Under the pieces are notes generated by a model. The model did no database searches. It was not told the DNA's origin and was given only the letters and a program-made list of their open reading frames with translations. Both the position numbers and the translations under genes were made by a program. This document shows positions 1-8,007 of a DNA stretch of 64,000 bases, one piece after another (positions within the stretch are counted from its first letter, which is position 1; each line of letters starts with the position of its first letter). Source of the DNA: JANMEX01 sp041751995 (lineage in GTDB: Bacteria; Pseudomonadota; Alphaproteobacteria; Rhizobiales; Rhizobiaceae); the NCBI GenBank assembly GCA_041751995.1, contig JBGSHY010000039.1, positions 111,117 through 175,116 of the forward strand, given 5' to 3'.

Positions 1-306
1 TTCCAGCTCCGTCGCATAGACCTCGATGTCGCCGGTGCCGAGATTGGCGTTTTTGGTCGTTTCATCGCGCTCCACCACCTTGCCGTCAACGCGGATCACC
101 CATTCGCCGCGCACGGTTTCGGCCGCCTTGAAGCAGGGCGAGTCCGGATCGACCACAATCTGCGTCAGCCCGTAATGGTCGCGCAGATCAATGAACAGCA
201 GTCCGCCATGGTCGCGCACGCGGTGCACCCAGCCGGACAGGCGGACGGTTTGCCCGGCATTGTCCTTGCGGAGCGCGGCGCACGTGTGGGAGCGGTAACG
301 GTGCAT
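1..306 (-). CDS. aspS: Aspartyl-tRNA synthetase, N-terminal part (runs off the left edge)
   Basis: Class II aminoacyl-tRNA synthetase that charges tRNA-Asp (possibly also tRNA-Asn, as in many alphaproteobacteria that lack AsnRS). Only the first 102 codons are present: they cover the N-terminal OB-fold anticodon-binding domain, seen as MHRYRSHTCAALRK, then GWVHRVRDHGGLLFIDLRDH and GLTQIVVDP. The catalytic domain lies outside the window. I chose the ATG at 306 because MHRYRSHTC is the usual start of the family; an in-frame ATG at 312 would add two residues. The frame is open to base 1. Identification is firm; the AspRS versus Asp/Asn-RS specificity cannot be judged from this part. Confidence 0.96.
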   Translation of the reverse strand, partial: MHRYRSHTCAALRKDNAGQTVRLSGWVHRVRDHGGLLFIDLRDHYGLTQIVVDPDSPCFKAAETVRGEWVIRVDGKVVERDETTKNANLGTGDIEVYATELE

Positions 307-597
307 GGTCATGACTTAATCCCTGATATTTTATGCGAGGACCGCGTTTGCGAATCCCGACGGGGCGGCTTTCGCCACCCTGACAAATTTCGCGCGGACA
401 AGCGCATTTGGGCCGCGAAAAGTCAAGGTGCAGGGCGCGATTTCGGCGATTCAGAATTGGGCGAGCCGGGCTCCAGACAATTCTACGAGCACCGCTGTCC
501 AGGACGCTGCATTAATCAGGCGCTGTTTTGATCGGCAAAACAGAACAGCCCCGTAAAGGCTTATACTAACTCCAAACCGCAACTGATCTGGAATGGA

Positions 598-1449
598 TCA
601 ATCCACGGCAAAATTCGCCGCGACATTGGAACGGAAAATATCCATTGTTGCGCCCGAACGGTCCTCATCCAGCAACGTGTTGGTGCCGAATGCGAGGCGC
701 AGTCCGACCGAAAGCTTGTGACTGTCAAAAGCGAATGACGTGCCGGCTACGGACAGGTTTTCGAACTGATAGCGGCCGAAAACGGATAAAGGCGAGTTAT
801 CAAAGCGATAGTCGCCTTGCGCGGCAAACGCCACTGTGTTGATTCCGGAACCGATATCGACCGAGAAATAGGCTGCCTCTGCAGACAGACGAATGTTCGG
901 CTGGACGTAATAGCGTGCGACGCCGCGAACACCCCATGTGCCGTTCTGGTCACCCGATGACTTCGAGCGCAATTGCCCGAAATAGGCCTGACCGTACAAT
1001 GTGACATTGTCGATATAGACCTGTGCTTCCGGACCCGCCATGATGGCATAGAGATCGCTCATTTCGCCATCAAATGAAGTGCCCTGCCAATTGGCGAAGG
1101 CTCCGACCGCGAAGGAGCCCGGATCGCGCCAATACCCGTGCAGCGCGGCGGAATACATCCCGATCGTCGCATCCTCCGACTTCACGTTGATCCAGTCGCC
1201 AGCCAAATCGCCCTGCGCATTCCAGCGTTCGTTGAACGGGACGTTTATCCGCGCTGCGCCGCCATAGCCAAAATCTGTATCGGACTGGCGGCCCTGCGAC
1301 CAATTCACCCCAGCCAGATAGCCTTCGACATAGCCGGAAATTTTCGGCGCGTCTGCTTGCGGCGTTTCAAGAACGTCAGCGGCCATTGCTGGCGCAGAAG
1401 CACCAAAAGATAACAAGACCGCGACTGTAATCGAATGCGCCTTTGCCAT
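598..1449 (-). CDS. Outer-membrane beta-barrel protein, hypothetical
   Basis: About 283 residues with a clear Sec signal peptide (MAKAHS, hydrophobic core, cleavage after APAMA). The mature part has alternating, glycine- and aromatic-rich strands (GYGGAARINVPF, YWRDPGSFAVGAFANW, LSVFGRYQFENLSV), fitting an outer-membrane barrel of porin-like or Omp25-like size. No specific family signature is recognised, so substrate and role are unknown. The start at 1449 is preferred over the ATG at 1464 because the GGAAGGCAG before 1449 is a good ribosome site and the signal peptide starts there. It is a single-gene unit between aspS and a DUF1294 gene on the same strand, separated by about 290 and 170 bases. 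Confidence 0.75.
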   Translation of the reverse strand: MAKAHSITVAVLLSFGASAPAMAADVLETPQADAPKISGYVEGYLAGVNWSQGRQSDTDFGYGGAARINVPFNERWNAQGDLAGDWINVKSEDATIGMYSAALHGYWRDPGSFAVGAFANWQGTSFDGEMSDLYAIMAGPEAQVYIDNVTLYGQAYFGQLRSKSSGDQNGTWGVRGVARYYVQPNIRLSAEAAYFSVDIGSGINTVAFAAQGDYRFDNSPLSVFGRYQFENLSVAGTSFAFDSHKLSVGLRLAFGTNTLLDEDRSGATMDIFRSNVAANFAVD

Positions 1450-1620
1450 CGAACTGCCTTCCATCGAACTGAAATGCCTGAAGTTTCAAGCCAATCATAA
1501 GACGCCGTGGCAGGCATTGCTTTTGCCTATTATGTCGCGGGGCACATTCGAGAAAGGCATGCGATAATTTTGCAACAATTTGCTGTCGCGATAGCCGGGA
1601 TCAAAGCTGGGGGGGGGAGA

Positions 1621-1926
1621 TTAATGCCAGCCCGAACTCCACAGTATCGCACCGACACCGGTAATGAATTGCGATCCGGCAATGACAATCAGCCACGCCC
1701 GGAACGGCTGCTTGCGCGTCTTGTGACGCAGCGCCTGTTGGCCGATCAACGCGCCAACACTGCCGCCTCCAAGCGCAAGGACAATCAATGTCCTCTCCGG
1801 AATGCGCCATCCGCCCTGCTCCGCCCGCCGCTTGTCCAGCCAGAATGCCGCTAATGCGAGGACATTGATAGCGAACAGATAAATCGCAAAACTGGTTTCG
1901 GCAGTCTTTGGCATGTCGGTTTCCAT
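1621..1926 (-). CDS. DUF1294 family small membrane protein
   Basis: A 101-residue integral membrane protein. It has a hydrophobic N-terminal segment (residues about 12-28), the family core FWLDKRRAEQGGWRIPE (residues about 28-44), a glycine-rich second segment (LALGGGSVGALIGQQALRHKTRK) and a C-terminal membrane segment. The order 'DKRRA..GWRIPE..L..LGG..GA..GQ...RHKT.K..F' is the DUF1294 pattern, also found fused to cold-shock domains in other bacteria; no cold-shock domain is present here. Function is unknown. The start ATG at 1926 has AGG about ten bases upstream; a second ATG at 1914 is possible. A run of eight G lies just past its stop at 1611-1618. Confidence 0.8.
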   Translation of the reverse strand: METDMPKTAETSFAIYLFAINVLALAAFWLDKRRAEQGGWRIPERTLIVLALGGGSVGALIGQQALRHKTRKQPFRAWLIVIAGSQFITGVGAILWSSGWH

Positions 1927-2170
1927 TTGTGGACCTGGGAAGTGATCTTTGGCGGAGTTTCCCGAAGCTGACTAGCAAATCCCCATATTCTACGGTGAAC
2001 CCTAGGGTCAGCCAAGGCAGGTTTCATGACAACCTTTTCCGCGCGGGAGAGACCGGCCAACCGCAATTTATCCATGCAGAAAGTCAGCCTAACTCATTGA
2101 AATTCATCAAACTTCAACATTTTTCTGCTGGATTTATCCCCGCGCCTCCCACCTGCCGCATAATTCACCT

Positions 2171-2356
2171 CGTCCCTTCCGACGGGAACGCTTCCGGAGT
2201 CGTTTTGAAGTGGGAGGGGACCGGCGCTTCCGTTGCGGGTCCACGAAACCTTGCAGCCGGAGAGGCTCTGCCCAAGGGTTCCTCCGGGGACACTATGATC
2301 CCTGTGCGCCGGACGGGCGCTACATCCTGCGGAGCAATCCACAGAGAAGCGGAACG
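2171..2356 (+). ncRNA. ssrS: Candidate 6S RNA (ssrS); ends approximate
   Basis: The 720-base gap before rnd has no credible reading frame but strong RNA structure. The 3' half reads GACAC (2289-2293), then hairpin GCGCC-GGACG-GGCGC (2306-2320), then TACATCCTGCGG (2321-2332). This order, GACAC / short hairpin / TACAnCCTGCGG, matches the 3' strand of the E. coli 6S central bubble. A terminal hairpin CCGGAG...CTCCGG (2257-2262 and 2281-2286) sits where the 6S apical stem should be, and a closing helix CGCTTC (2189-2194) with GAAGCG (2346-2351) plus GTGGG with TCCAC ends the rod. Size near 160-185 nt fits alphaproteobacterial 6S, which binds the housekeeping RNA polymerase holoenzyme. An alternative pairing, CCTCCCAC 2145-2152 with GTGGGAGG 2210-2217, also exists. 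A covariance search would decide. Confidence 0.58.
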
Positions 2357-2377
2357 GGTAGAGACAGAAATCGCCGG

Positions 2378-2440
2378 CAGGGTGTGTGGCGCTTGTCACA
2401 TACTAATACTCATCAAAGACAGGACCACACACCCTGTTTT
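2378..2440 (+). terminator. Perfect 12-bp hairpin with 35-nt loop and T tract
   Basis: CAGGGTGTGTGG (2378-2389) pairs without mismatch with CCACACACCCTG (2425-2436) and is followed by TTTT (2437-2440). It lies 20-25 bases past the candidate 6S RNA and 210 bases before rnd, so an intrinsic terminator for the RNA gene is the simplest reading. The 35-base loop is long for a terminator; the element could instead be an independent small RNA or a processing hairpin. Confidence 0.5.
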
Positions 2441-2649
2441 CCCGATCATTCAATACCCGGAGCAGCGCGGGAATGCGGAAGCATGTCCGAAATTCGCAAA
2501 ACCGGCCCGAAATCGCCAGCAAACCGGTTCGTCAAAACGCTGTTCTGAGTGCCCGCCAGTTTCAATTCCCGTACGTCCAGGTAAGGAATCTTTGACGAAA
2601 CATGAATTTCTGTAAAGACACGTGTAGCCGGTTCAGTTATACGGCGGGC

Positions 2650-3804
2650 ATGGACCTGATCACAACGACCAAGCAACTTGAGGATGCAATCGCCGCCTTC
2701 GCAGGCAGCGAGTTTGTTGCTGTTGACACCGAATTCATCCGCGAAACCACCTTCTGGCCGGAGCTTTGCCTCATACAGATGGCGACCCCAGACCACTCGG
2801 CGCTTGTCGATCCTTTATCGAAGGATATGGACCTCGCTCCGTTCTTCAAACTGATGGCGGATCCAGCGGTCACCAAGGTCTTCCATGCTGCGCGGCAAGA
2901 TATTGAAATTGTACACAAACTGGGCGGCCTGATCCCTTCGCCACTGTTTGACAGCCAAGTCGCTGCAATGGTCAGCGGCTTTGGCGAATCGATTTCCTAT
3001 GACCAACTGGTCATGCGAATGGCCAACGTCCATCTCGACAAAACCTCACGTTTCACCGATTGGCGGCAACGTCCGCTGACCGATACGCAGCTCACTTATG
3101 CGCTGGCCGATGTCACCCATCTTGCTGCCATTTATCCGGCATTGAAGAAGAAACTCGAAGAGGCCGGGCGCACCGAATGGGTCAAGGAAGAGATGGCGAC
3201 TCTGTCGTCTGTTGACACCTACGAGTTGCACCCGGAGGACGCTTGGAAGCGCCTGAAAATGCGGGTGCGCAAGCCGCTGGAACTTGTCGTGCTGCAGAAG
3301 GTCGCGGCCTGGCGCGAACAGGAAGCGCGCGACCGCAACGTGCCGCGTTCGCGTGTCATCAAGGATGACACGATTTACGAAATCGCCCAGCAACAGCCCA
3401 AGGACCAACAGGCTCTTGGCCGTCTTCGCACGGTGCCGAACGGTTGGGAACGCTCCAATTCCGGTCAGGACCTTTTGAAGGTGGTGGTCGCCGCCATCGA
3501 GACGCCGAAAGACCAGTTGCCGAAGCTGCCCCGCCACGTTTCCGCTCCGGAGGGCACAGGCGCGGCAACAGAAATGCTGCGCGTCCTGCTCAAGCTTGTG
3601 ACAGAAGAAAACGGTGTCGCAGCCAAGGTTGTCGCCACAGCTGACGACCTCGACCAAATCGCCTCCAAGGGCGAAAGCGCCAATGTTCAGGCCTTGCATG
3701 GCTGGCGGCGTGAATTGTTCGGTGACACTGCGCTCAGACTGATCCGCGGCGAGGTTGCGTTGAAGTTTGAAGGCAAGAAGATCGTCGCGATTACGCTGAG
3801 CTAG
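2650..3804 (+). CDS. rnd: Ribonuclease D
   Basis: A 385-residue 3'-5' exoribonuclease that trims stable RNA precursors such as tRNAs. The DEDDy exonuclease domain is complete: D26 and E28 in VAVDTEFIRE, D84 in HAARQDIEIV, and Y150/D154 in YALADVTHL. An HRDC domain follows (VLQKVAAWREQEARDRNVPRSR, about residues 215-290), then a variable C-terminal region. I chose the ATG at 2650 (MDLITTTKQLEDA), the usual family start; the in-frame ATG at 2602 would add a 16-residue leader rich in Cys and Arg that no RNase D needs. It is convergent with ppx, 17 bases away. Being next to the 6S candidate, it reads in the same direction and could receive read-through. Confidence 0.95.
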   Translation: MDLITTTKQLEDAIAAFAGSEFVAVDTEFIRETTFWPELCLIQMATPDHSALVDPLSKDMDLAPFFKLMADPAVTKVFHAARQDIEIVHKLGGLIPSPLFDSQVAAMVSGFGESISYDQLVMRMANVHLDKTSRFTDWRQRPLTDTQLTYALADVTHLAAIYPALKKKLEEAGRTEWVKEEMATLSSVDTYELHPEDAWKRLKMRVRKPLELVVLQKVAAWREQEARDRNVPRSRVIKDDTIYEIAQQQPKDQQALGRLRTVPNGWERSNSGQDLLKVVVAAIETPKDQLPKLPRHVSAPEGTGAATEMLRVLLKLVTEENGVAAKVVATADDLDQIASKGESANVQALHGWRRELFGDTALRLIRGEVALKFEGKKIVAITLS

Positions 3805-3821
3805 GGTCCTGTCCCTAAGCG

Positions 3822-5339
3822 TTATAAAGTTGCAACAACCGTCCGCATTGGCCTGCCTGCAAGCCTTGCAAATTGCTCCAGCCGGTTTTCGGTCCGCTCG
3901 CCGGCAAGGTCCGCCAGATCCAGCGGTACGACAAACAGATAGCCGCCAATGCCGTCCGGCACGATTTTCAACCGCGGGATAACCCCCGGCATCGCTGCCG
4001 AATACAAATAGACCACGCGCAGCAGCGAACCCAGAAGTTTCGCCCGTTCAAAAAGCCGCACTGGAGCCAGCGCACGGATTTCATCCGAAAGCGCGTCGTC
4101 AATCATACCCTCATGCCGGTAGAAATTGGACAGCGCCATATAGACCCGGCCCGGATGATCTATCCCCACGAATGCGCCGTGTGCGATAATGTTCAGCGAT
4201 TGTGCACCCCGATAGTCCGGATGGGCCCTCCAGCCAATGTCAGCAAGGAGACAGGCAGCTTCTCGATACCGCCGTTCATTGTCCGTTTCCTCCACGCCCA
4301 TGGTCCGCATCACCTGGCCCGTCCATTCGGCAAGTTCATGCGCATGCACAGGCGAGCGCGAGCGTAAGGTGGCGAGTTCTTCGGCAGCGGAAATCAACGG
4401 GTCTTCCAACTGCTCTTCCACCGGCAGCAGCGAGTAGAGAAATCCTTCCCGCACGCCAAGGGCAGACATCACGATGGAACGAGGCTGCATTTTCTGGATG
4501 ACTTCAAGCAAAACCACAGCGCCAAAAGACAACAGCGACTGACGATTTCGCGAGACCGTCTCGATGCCTTCGATCAGCGATGCCTCACCCTTGGCGACCC
4601 GCTTCAGGAATGGCACGGCGTCGGCCACCGGAATTTCAAACTCATGCATCACATGCAGCGGATAATGGATCGCGGCCATGTAAAGCTTGGCCAAATTGCG
4701 CCAGGTGCCGCCCACCGCATAAAAGGCGCGGCCTTTGCCTGCGGTCAGAAGATCTGCCTTGTCGATATGCTGCTTGGCCAGTTTCTGCGCCTTGGAAAGC
4801 GATCCACCTGCCATGTCGGAAAGCCGCAAGCCGCCAAGCGGCAGCGTGATGCCGGCGCCTATCGTCCGGTCGCGCACATCCACCAATTCCAGCGAGCCGC
4901 CACCGAGATCGCCGGCGATTCCGTCGGGACGGAAAACCGAGGAAATAATGCCCATGGCCGAATAATAGGCTTCTTCCGGCCCGGTCAGCACCTTGACCTT
5001 GACGCCCAGCAGCCGCTCGGCTTCGGCAATGAACGCCGACCCGTTTGCCGCTTCTCGCGCTGCCGCGGTCGCCAGAACATACATGGTTTTGGCGCCAGCC
5101 TGCGCCGAAAGCGCACGGAACCGCTTCAAGGCGGCGAGCGCGCCGTCGACAGCCTTGGCGTTCAGCCTGCCGGTGTCGGCGATGCCCTTGCCGAGGCCGC
5201 AAAGCACTTTTTCATTAAACAGCACGGTCGGTGCGCGCACCAGGCCTTCATAGACCACAAGGCGAACGGAATTGGAGCCGATATCGACCACCGAAACTGG
5301 TTCGCGGCCTGTCAATCTGCCTTGGGCTTGTTTGGTCAT
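3822..5339 (-). CDS. ppx: Exopolyphosphatase (Ppx/GppA family)
   Basis: A 505-residue actin-like ATPase-fold enzyme that removes terminal phosphate from polyphosphate and may also hydrolyse pppGpp. Seen: phosphate-1 motif VVDIGSNSVRLVVYE (about residues 18-32), the phosphate-2 loop GDLGGGSLELVDV (about 142-154), and an HD-like helical C-terminal domain (LADIGWRAHPDYRGAQS). The length fits the long, two-lobed Ppx form of rhizobia. The gene begins six bases after the ppk stop, so the two are one operon that balances polyphosphate synthesis against breakdown. It is convergent with rnd. No oddity seen. Confidence 0.94.
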   Translation of the reverse strand: MTKQAQGRLTGREPVSVVDIGSNSVRLVVYEGLVRAPTVLFNEKVLCGLGKGIADTGRLNAKAVDGALAALKRFRALSAQAGAKTMYVLATAAAREAANGSAFIAEAERLLGVKVKVLTGPEEAYYSAMGIISSVFRPDGIAGDLGGGSLELVDVRDRTIGAGITLPLGGLRLSDMAGGSLSKAQKLAKQHIDKADLLTAGKGRAFYAVGGTWRNLAKLYMAAIHYPLHVMHEFEIPVADAVPFLKRVAKGEASLIEGIETVSRNRQSLLSFGAVVLLEVIQKMQPRSIVMSALGVREGFLYSLLPVEEQLEDPLISAAEELATLRSRSPVHAHELAEWTGQVMRTMGVEETDNERRYREAACLLADIGWRAHPDYRGAQSLNIIAHGAFVGIDHPGRVYMALSNFYRHEGMIDDALSDEIRALAPVRLFERAKLLGSLLRVVYLYSAAMPGVIPRLKIVPDGIGGYLFVVPLDLADLAGERTENRLEQFARLAGRPMRTVVATL

Positions 5340-5345
5340 GCAGCC

Positions 5346-7559
5346 TTATACGCCTGTTTTGTCCCTCTTGCGCTTCGGTCCGAGAAAGTCACGCGGTGCG
5401 GAGTTTTTCAACGACTGGCCACGGCCGGAGAGGCTGGGGTTGGTCATGAAATATTCCTGCGCGTTGAAGGCTTCCTCGTTTTCGGCGCGAACAATCCGTT
5501 TGGATGTTCCATCAGGCAAAACGGCGAAACTCTGCTCATTGTCAAGCAGGTTTGCGAGCATGATCTGCGAAAGCACCTGTTGATGCACAGTCGGGTTGGT
5601 CAACGGCACCAGAACCTCGACCCGGCGGTCGAGATTGCGCGTCATCAGGTCGGCAGAGCCGATGTAGACCAGCGCATTTTCCGACGGCAGCCCGCCGCCG
5701 TTTCCGAAGCAGTAAATGCGGCTGTGTTCAAGGAAACGACCGATGATCGACTTGACGCGGATACGATCGGAAAGGCCCGGCACCTGCGGGCGCAGGCAAC
5801 AAACGCCGCGGCAGACGATGTCGATCTCCACGCCTGCACTGCTGGCCTCATACAGCGCATCAATGATCTGCGGATCGACCAGCGAATTCATCTTCAGCCA
5901 AATCTGCGCCGGACGCCCTGCCCGCGCATGCGCGGCCTCTTCCTCGATGTGCTGCAACATGCGCTTGCGCAAGGTGTTGGGCGAAAAGGCGATCTTCATC
6001 TCTTCGGCCGGTTCGGCATAGCCGGTGATGAAGTTGAATATCTGAGCCACGTCATGGGCGATGGCCGGGTCATCCGTGAAGCAGGACAGGTCGGTGTAAA
6101 TCTTGGCGGTGTTTGGGTGATAGTTGCCGGTGCCGATGTGCACATAGTTGCGCAGCTTGCCCTCTTCCCGGCGCACCACCAGCGACAGCTTGGCATGGGT
6201 CTTCAGTTCGATGAAGCCGAACACCACCTGCACACCGGCACGCTCCAGATCGCGCGCCCAGCGGATGTTGGCTTCTTCATCAAAGCGCGCCTTCAGTTCG
6301 ACCAGCGCCGTCACGGAAATTCCGGCGTCCGCCGCCTCGATCAGCGCACGGACAATCGGGCTGTCGTTGGACGTGCGGTAAAGCGTCTGCTTGATCGCCA
6401 CCACATCCGGGTCATGCGCTGCCTGCAACAGGTACTGCACCACCACGTCGAAGCTTTCGTACGGGTGATGAACAATCAGATCCTTCTCGCGGATCGCCGC
6501 AAAGCAATCGCCGCCGTGGTCACGGATGCGTTCGGGAAAGCGCGGCGTGTAGGGCACGAATTTCAGGCTGGGCCGGTCAATCGAGACAATTTCCGAAAGC
6601 GTCGAAAGCGCCAGAAATCCCTGCAGCACAACAACACGCGATTCCGCCACGGCGAGTTCCGCCGCCACGAAGTTACGCAGCGCTTCGGGCATGTCGCTGT
6701 CGAACTCGATGCGGATCACCGATCCGCGCCTACGGCGCTTCAGCGCGGTTTCAAACAGGCGGACGAGATCTTCGGCCTCTTCTTCCACTTCAATATCGGA
6801 GTCACGGATAATGCGGAATGTTCCGGATTTGCGCACCGAATAGCCGGGGAACAGTTTGCCGATGTGCAGCGAGACCACGTCCTCCAGCGTGATGAAGCGC
6901 GTCTTGCCAGCCGTATTGTCGCGCAGGCGGATGAACCGGCTGAGCGCCGGCGGCAGGCGCAGCAGTGCGGTCATCGGCTTGTTGTCGCCGTGATGGGCCA
7001 GAAGCAAGGCCATCGTGAAGCCGAGGTTCGGTATGAACGGGAACGGATGCGCCGGATCAATCGACAGCGGTGTCAGAACCGGGAAAATCGACTCGAGGAA
7101 TTTGTCCTCCAGCCATTCGACGTCCGCCTTCGACAGGCTGGCCTGTCGAACGATTTCAATCCCGACTCCAGCCAATTCCACGCGCAGTGCGGCAAGGCTC
7201 TTTTGCTGTTCAGCCTGCAGTCTCGCCGTTTCGGTCAGGACGCGGTCAAGCTGCTCCTGCGGCGTGCGTCCATCCGAACTTCTGGTGTTGACCTGTTCAC
7301 GCACCTGACCGGCAAGACCGGCGACGCGCACCATGAAAAACTCGTCAAGGTTGGCTGCCGAAATCGACAGGAAACGCATGCGTTCCAGAAGCGGGTGTTT
7401 CGGGTTGGACGCTTCATCGAGAACGCGGTGATTGAACTGCAGCCACGAAAATTCGCGGTTGATGAAGCGGTCCGGACTTCCGGCCAGCAGCTTGCCGTCC
7501 TGATCCTTGTTGAGCTTGATCGCTTCAATGATGTGTTTTGCCGGACTGGTTTCGTTCAT
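5346..7559 (-). CDS. ppk1: Polyphosphate kinase 1
   Basis: A 737-residue membrane-associated kinase that reversibly transfers the gamma phosphate of ATP to polyphosphate. The four PPK1 domains are in order: N-terminal helical domain (INREFSWLQFNHRVLDEA, about residues 34-51), head domain, and two PLD-like catalytic domains with IELKTHAKLSLV (the autophosphorylated His equivalent to E. coli His435) and FLEHSRIYCFGNG (equivalent of His592). The start at 7559 (MNETSPAKH) is preferred over an upstream start at 7634 whose extra 25 residues look non-homologous. First gene of ppk-ppx. The 170 bases upstream, shared with the divergent zf-CHCC gene, contain TTGACA-like boxes but no convincing Pho box. 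Confidence 0.96.
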   Translation of the reverse strand: MNETSPAKHIIEAIKLNKDQDGKLLAGSPDRFINREFSWLQFNHRVLDEASNPKHPLLERMRFLSISAANLDEFFMVRVAGLAGQVREQVNTRSSDGRTPQEQLDRVLTETARLQAEQQKSLAALRVELAGVGIEIVRQASLSKADVEWLEDKFLESIFPVLTPLSIDPAHPFPFIPNLGFTMALLLAHHGDNKPMTALLRLPPALSRFIRLRDNTAGKTRFITLEDVVSLHIGKLFPGYSVRKSGTFRIIRDSDIEVEEEAEDLVRLFETALKRRRRGSVIRIEFDSDMPEALRNFVAAELAVAESRVVVLQGFLALSTLSEIVSIDRPSLKFVPYTPRFPERIRDHGGDCFAAIREKDLIVHHPYESFDVVVQYLLQAAHDPDVVAIKQTLYRTSNDSPIVRALIEAADAGISVTALVELKARFDEEANIRWARDLERAGVQVVFGFIELKTHAKLSLVVRREEGKLRNYVHIGTGNYHPNTAKIYTDLSCFTDDPAIAHDVAQIFNFITGYAEPAEEMKIAFSPNTLRKRMLQHIEEEAAHARAGRPAQIWLKMNSLVDPQIIDALYEASSAGVEIDIVCRGVCCLRPQVPGLSDRIRVKSIIGRFLEHSRIYCFGNGGGLPSENALVYIGSADLMTRNLDRRVEVLVPLTNPTVHQQVLSQIMLANLLDNEQSFAVLPDGTSKRIVRAENEEAFNAQEYFMTNPSLSGRGQSLKNSAPRDFLGPKRKRDKTGV

Positions 7560-7728
7560 CAATCTGTTTCCGCTTCTGGGCCAAATTTCACTTTGCCACA
7601 CAAACATGAAAGACTTTTGACATGCGGCATTCAAGTGCCTTGAAAAAAGCGGTGAATTTTGACAAACAGCAGCGGTCGAATTGCCGGACGATCCGGGGGA
7701 ATTTGACCATCAGGACAGGATTTATGCC

Positions 7729-7974
7729 ATGGCGGGCCACGCAATCACCCACTTCCAGAATGATGCCGGACACGCCGTCATTGAAATCGGTGTCAAGGAA
7801 TTCATGTGCGTCGGCGCAAACCCGCCTTTCGACCATCCACATGTCTACATCGACCTTGGCGCGGACAGCGAAAAAGTCTGCCCCTATTGCTCGACCCTTT
7901 TCCGATACAACGCCAAGCTTGCCGAAACCGAGACCAAACCGGCAGGCTGCGTTTATCATGATCTGGCTGCCTGA
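7729..7974 (+). CDS. zf-CHCC zinc-finger domain protein (NDUFS6-like)
   Basis: An 82-residue protein that is almost entirely a zf-CHCC domain: C27 in FMCVGANPPFDHPH, H36, then C51 and C54 in CPYCS. The pattern C-GANPPFDHPHVYIDLG-CPYCS is that of the mitochondrial complex I accessory subunit NDUFS6 and its alphaproteobacterial relatives, so a role in binding zinc at complex I or its assembly is likely. The ATG at 7729 has AGGA eight bases upstream (7717-7720); a TTG at 7681 is the alternative. The next gene, an FAD monooxygenase, begins 33 bases downstream on the same strand. A second complex I-related gene (NDUFS4-like) is at 19542. Confidence 0.88.
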   Translation: MAGHAITHFQNDAGHAVIEIGVKEFMCVGANPPFDHPHVYIDLGADSEKVCPYCSTLFRYNAKLAETETKPAGCVYHDLAA

Positions 7975-8007
7975 CGGGCGAACTGCCACACACATGCCGG
8001 TGTCTCC

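Noticed and set aside
523..543. Inverted repeat CTGTTTTG-ATCGG-CAAAACAG near the barrel gene
   Set aside because: Stem of eight A/T-rich pairs without a T tract on the transcribed strand; weak as a terminator and no gene needs it.
1908..2615. A 235-codon plus-strand frame across the rnd upstream gap
   Set aside because: Crosses the structured RNA and the 12-bp stem, has no ribosome site or domain, and is likely fortuitous.
4644..7643. A 999-codon open frame on the plus strand
   Set aside because: It is antisense to ppx and ppk, which have full catalytic motifs. The product is rich in His, Arg and Gln without any recognisable domain, as expected for the reverse complement of a GC-rich gene.
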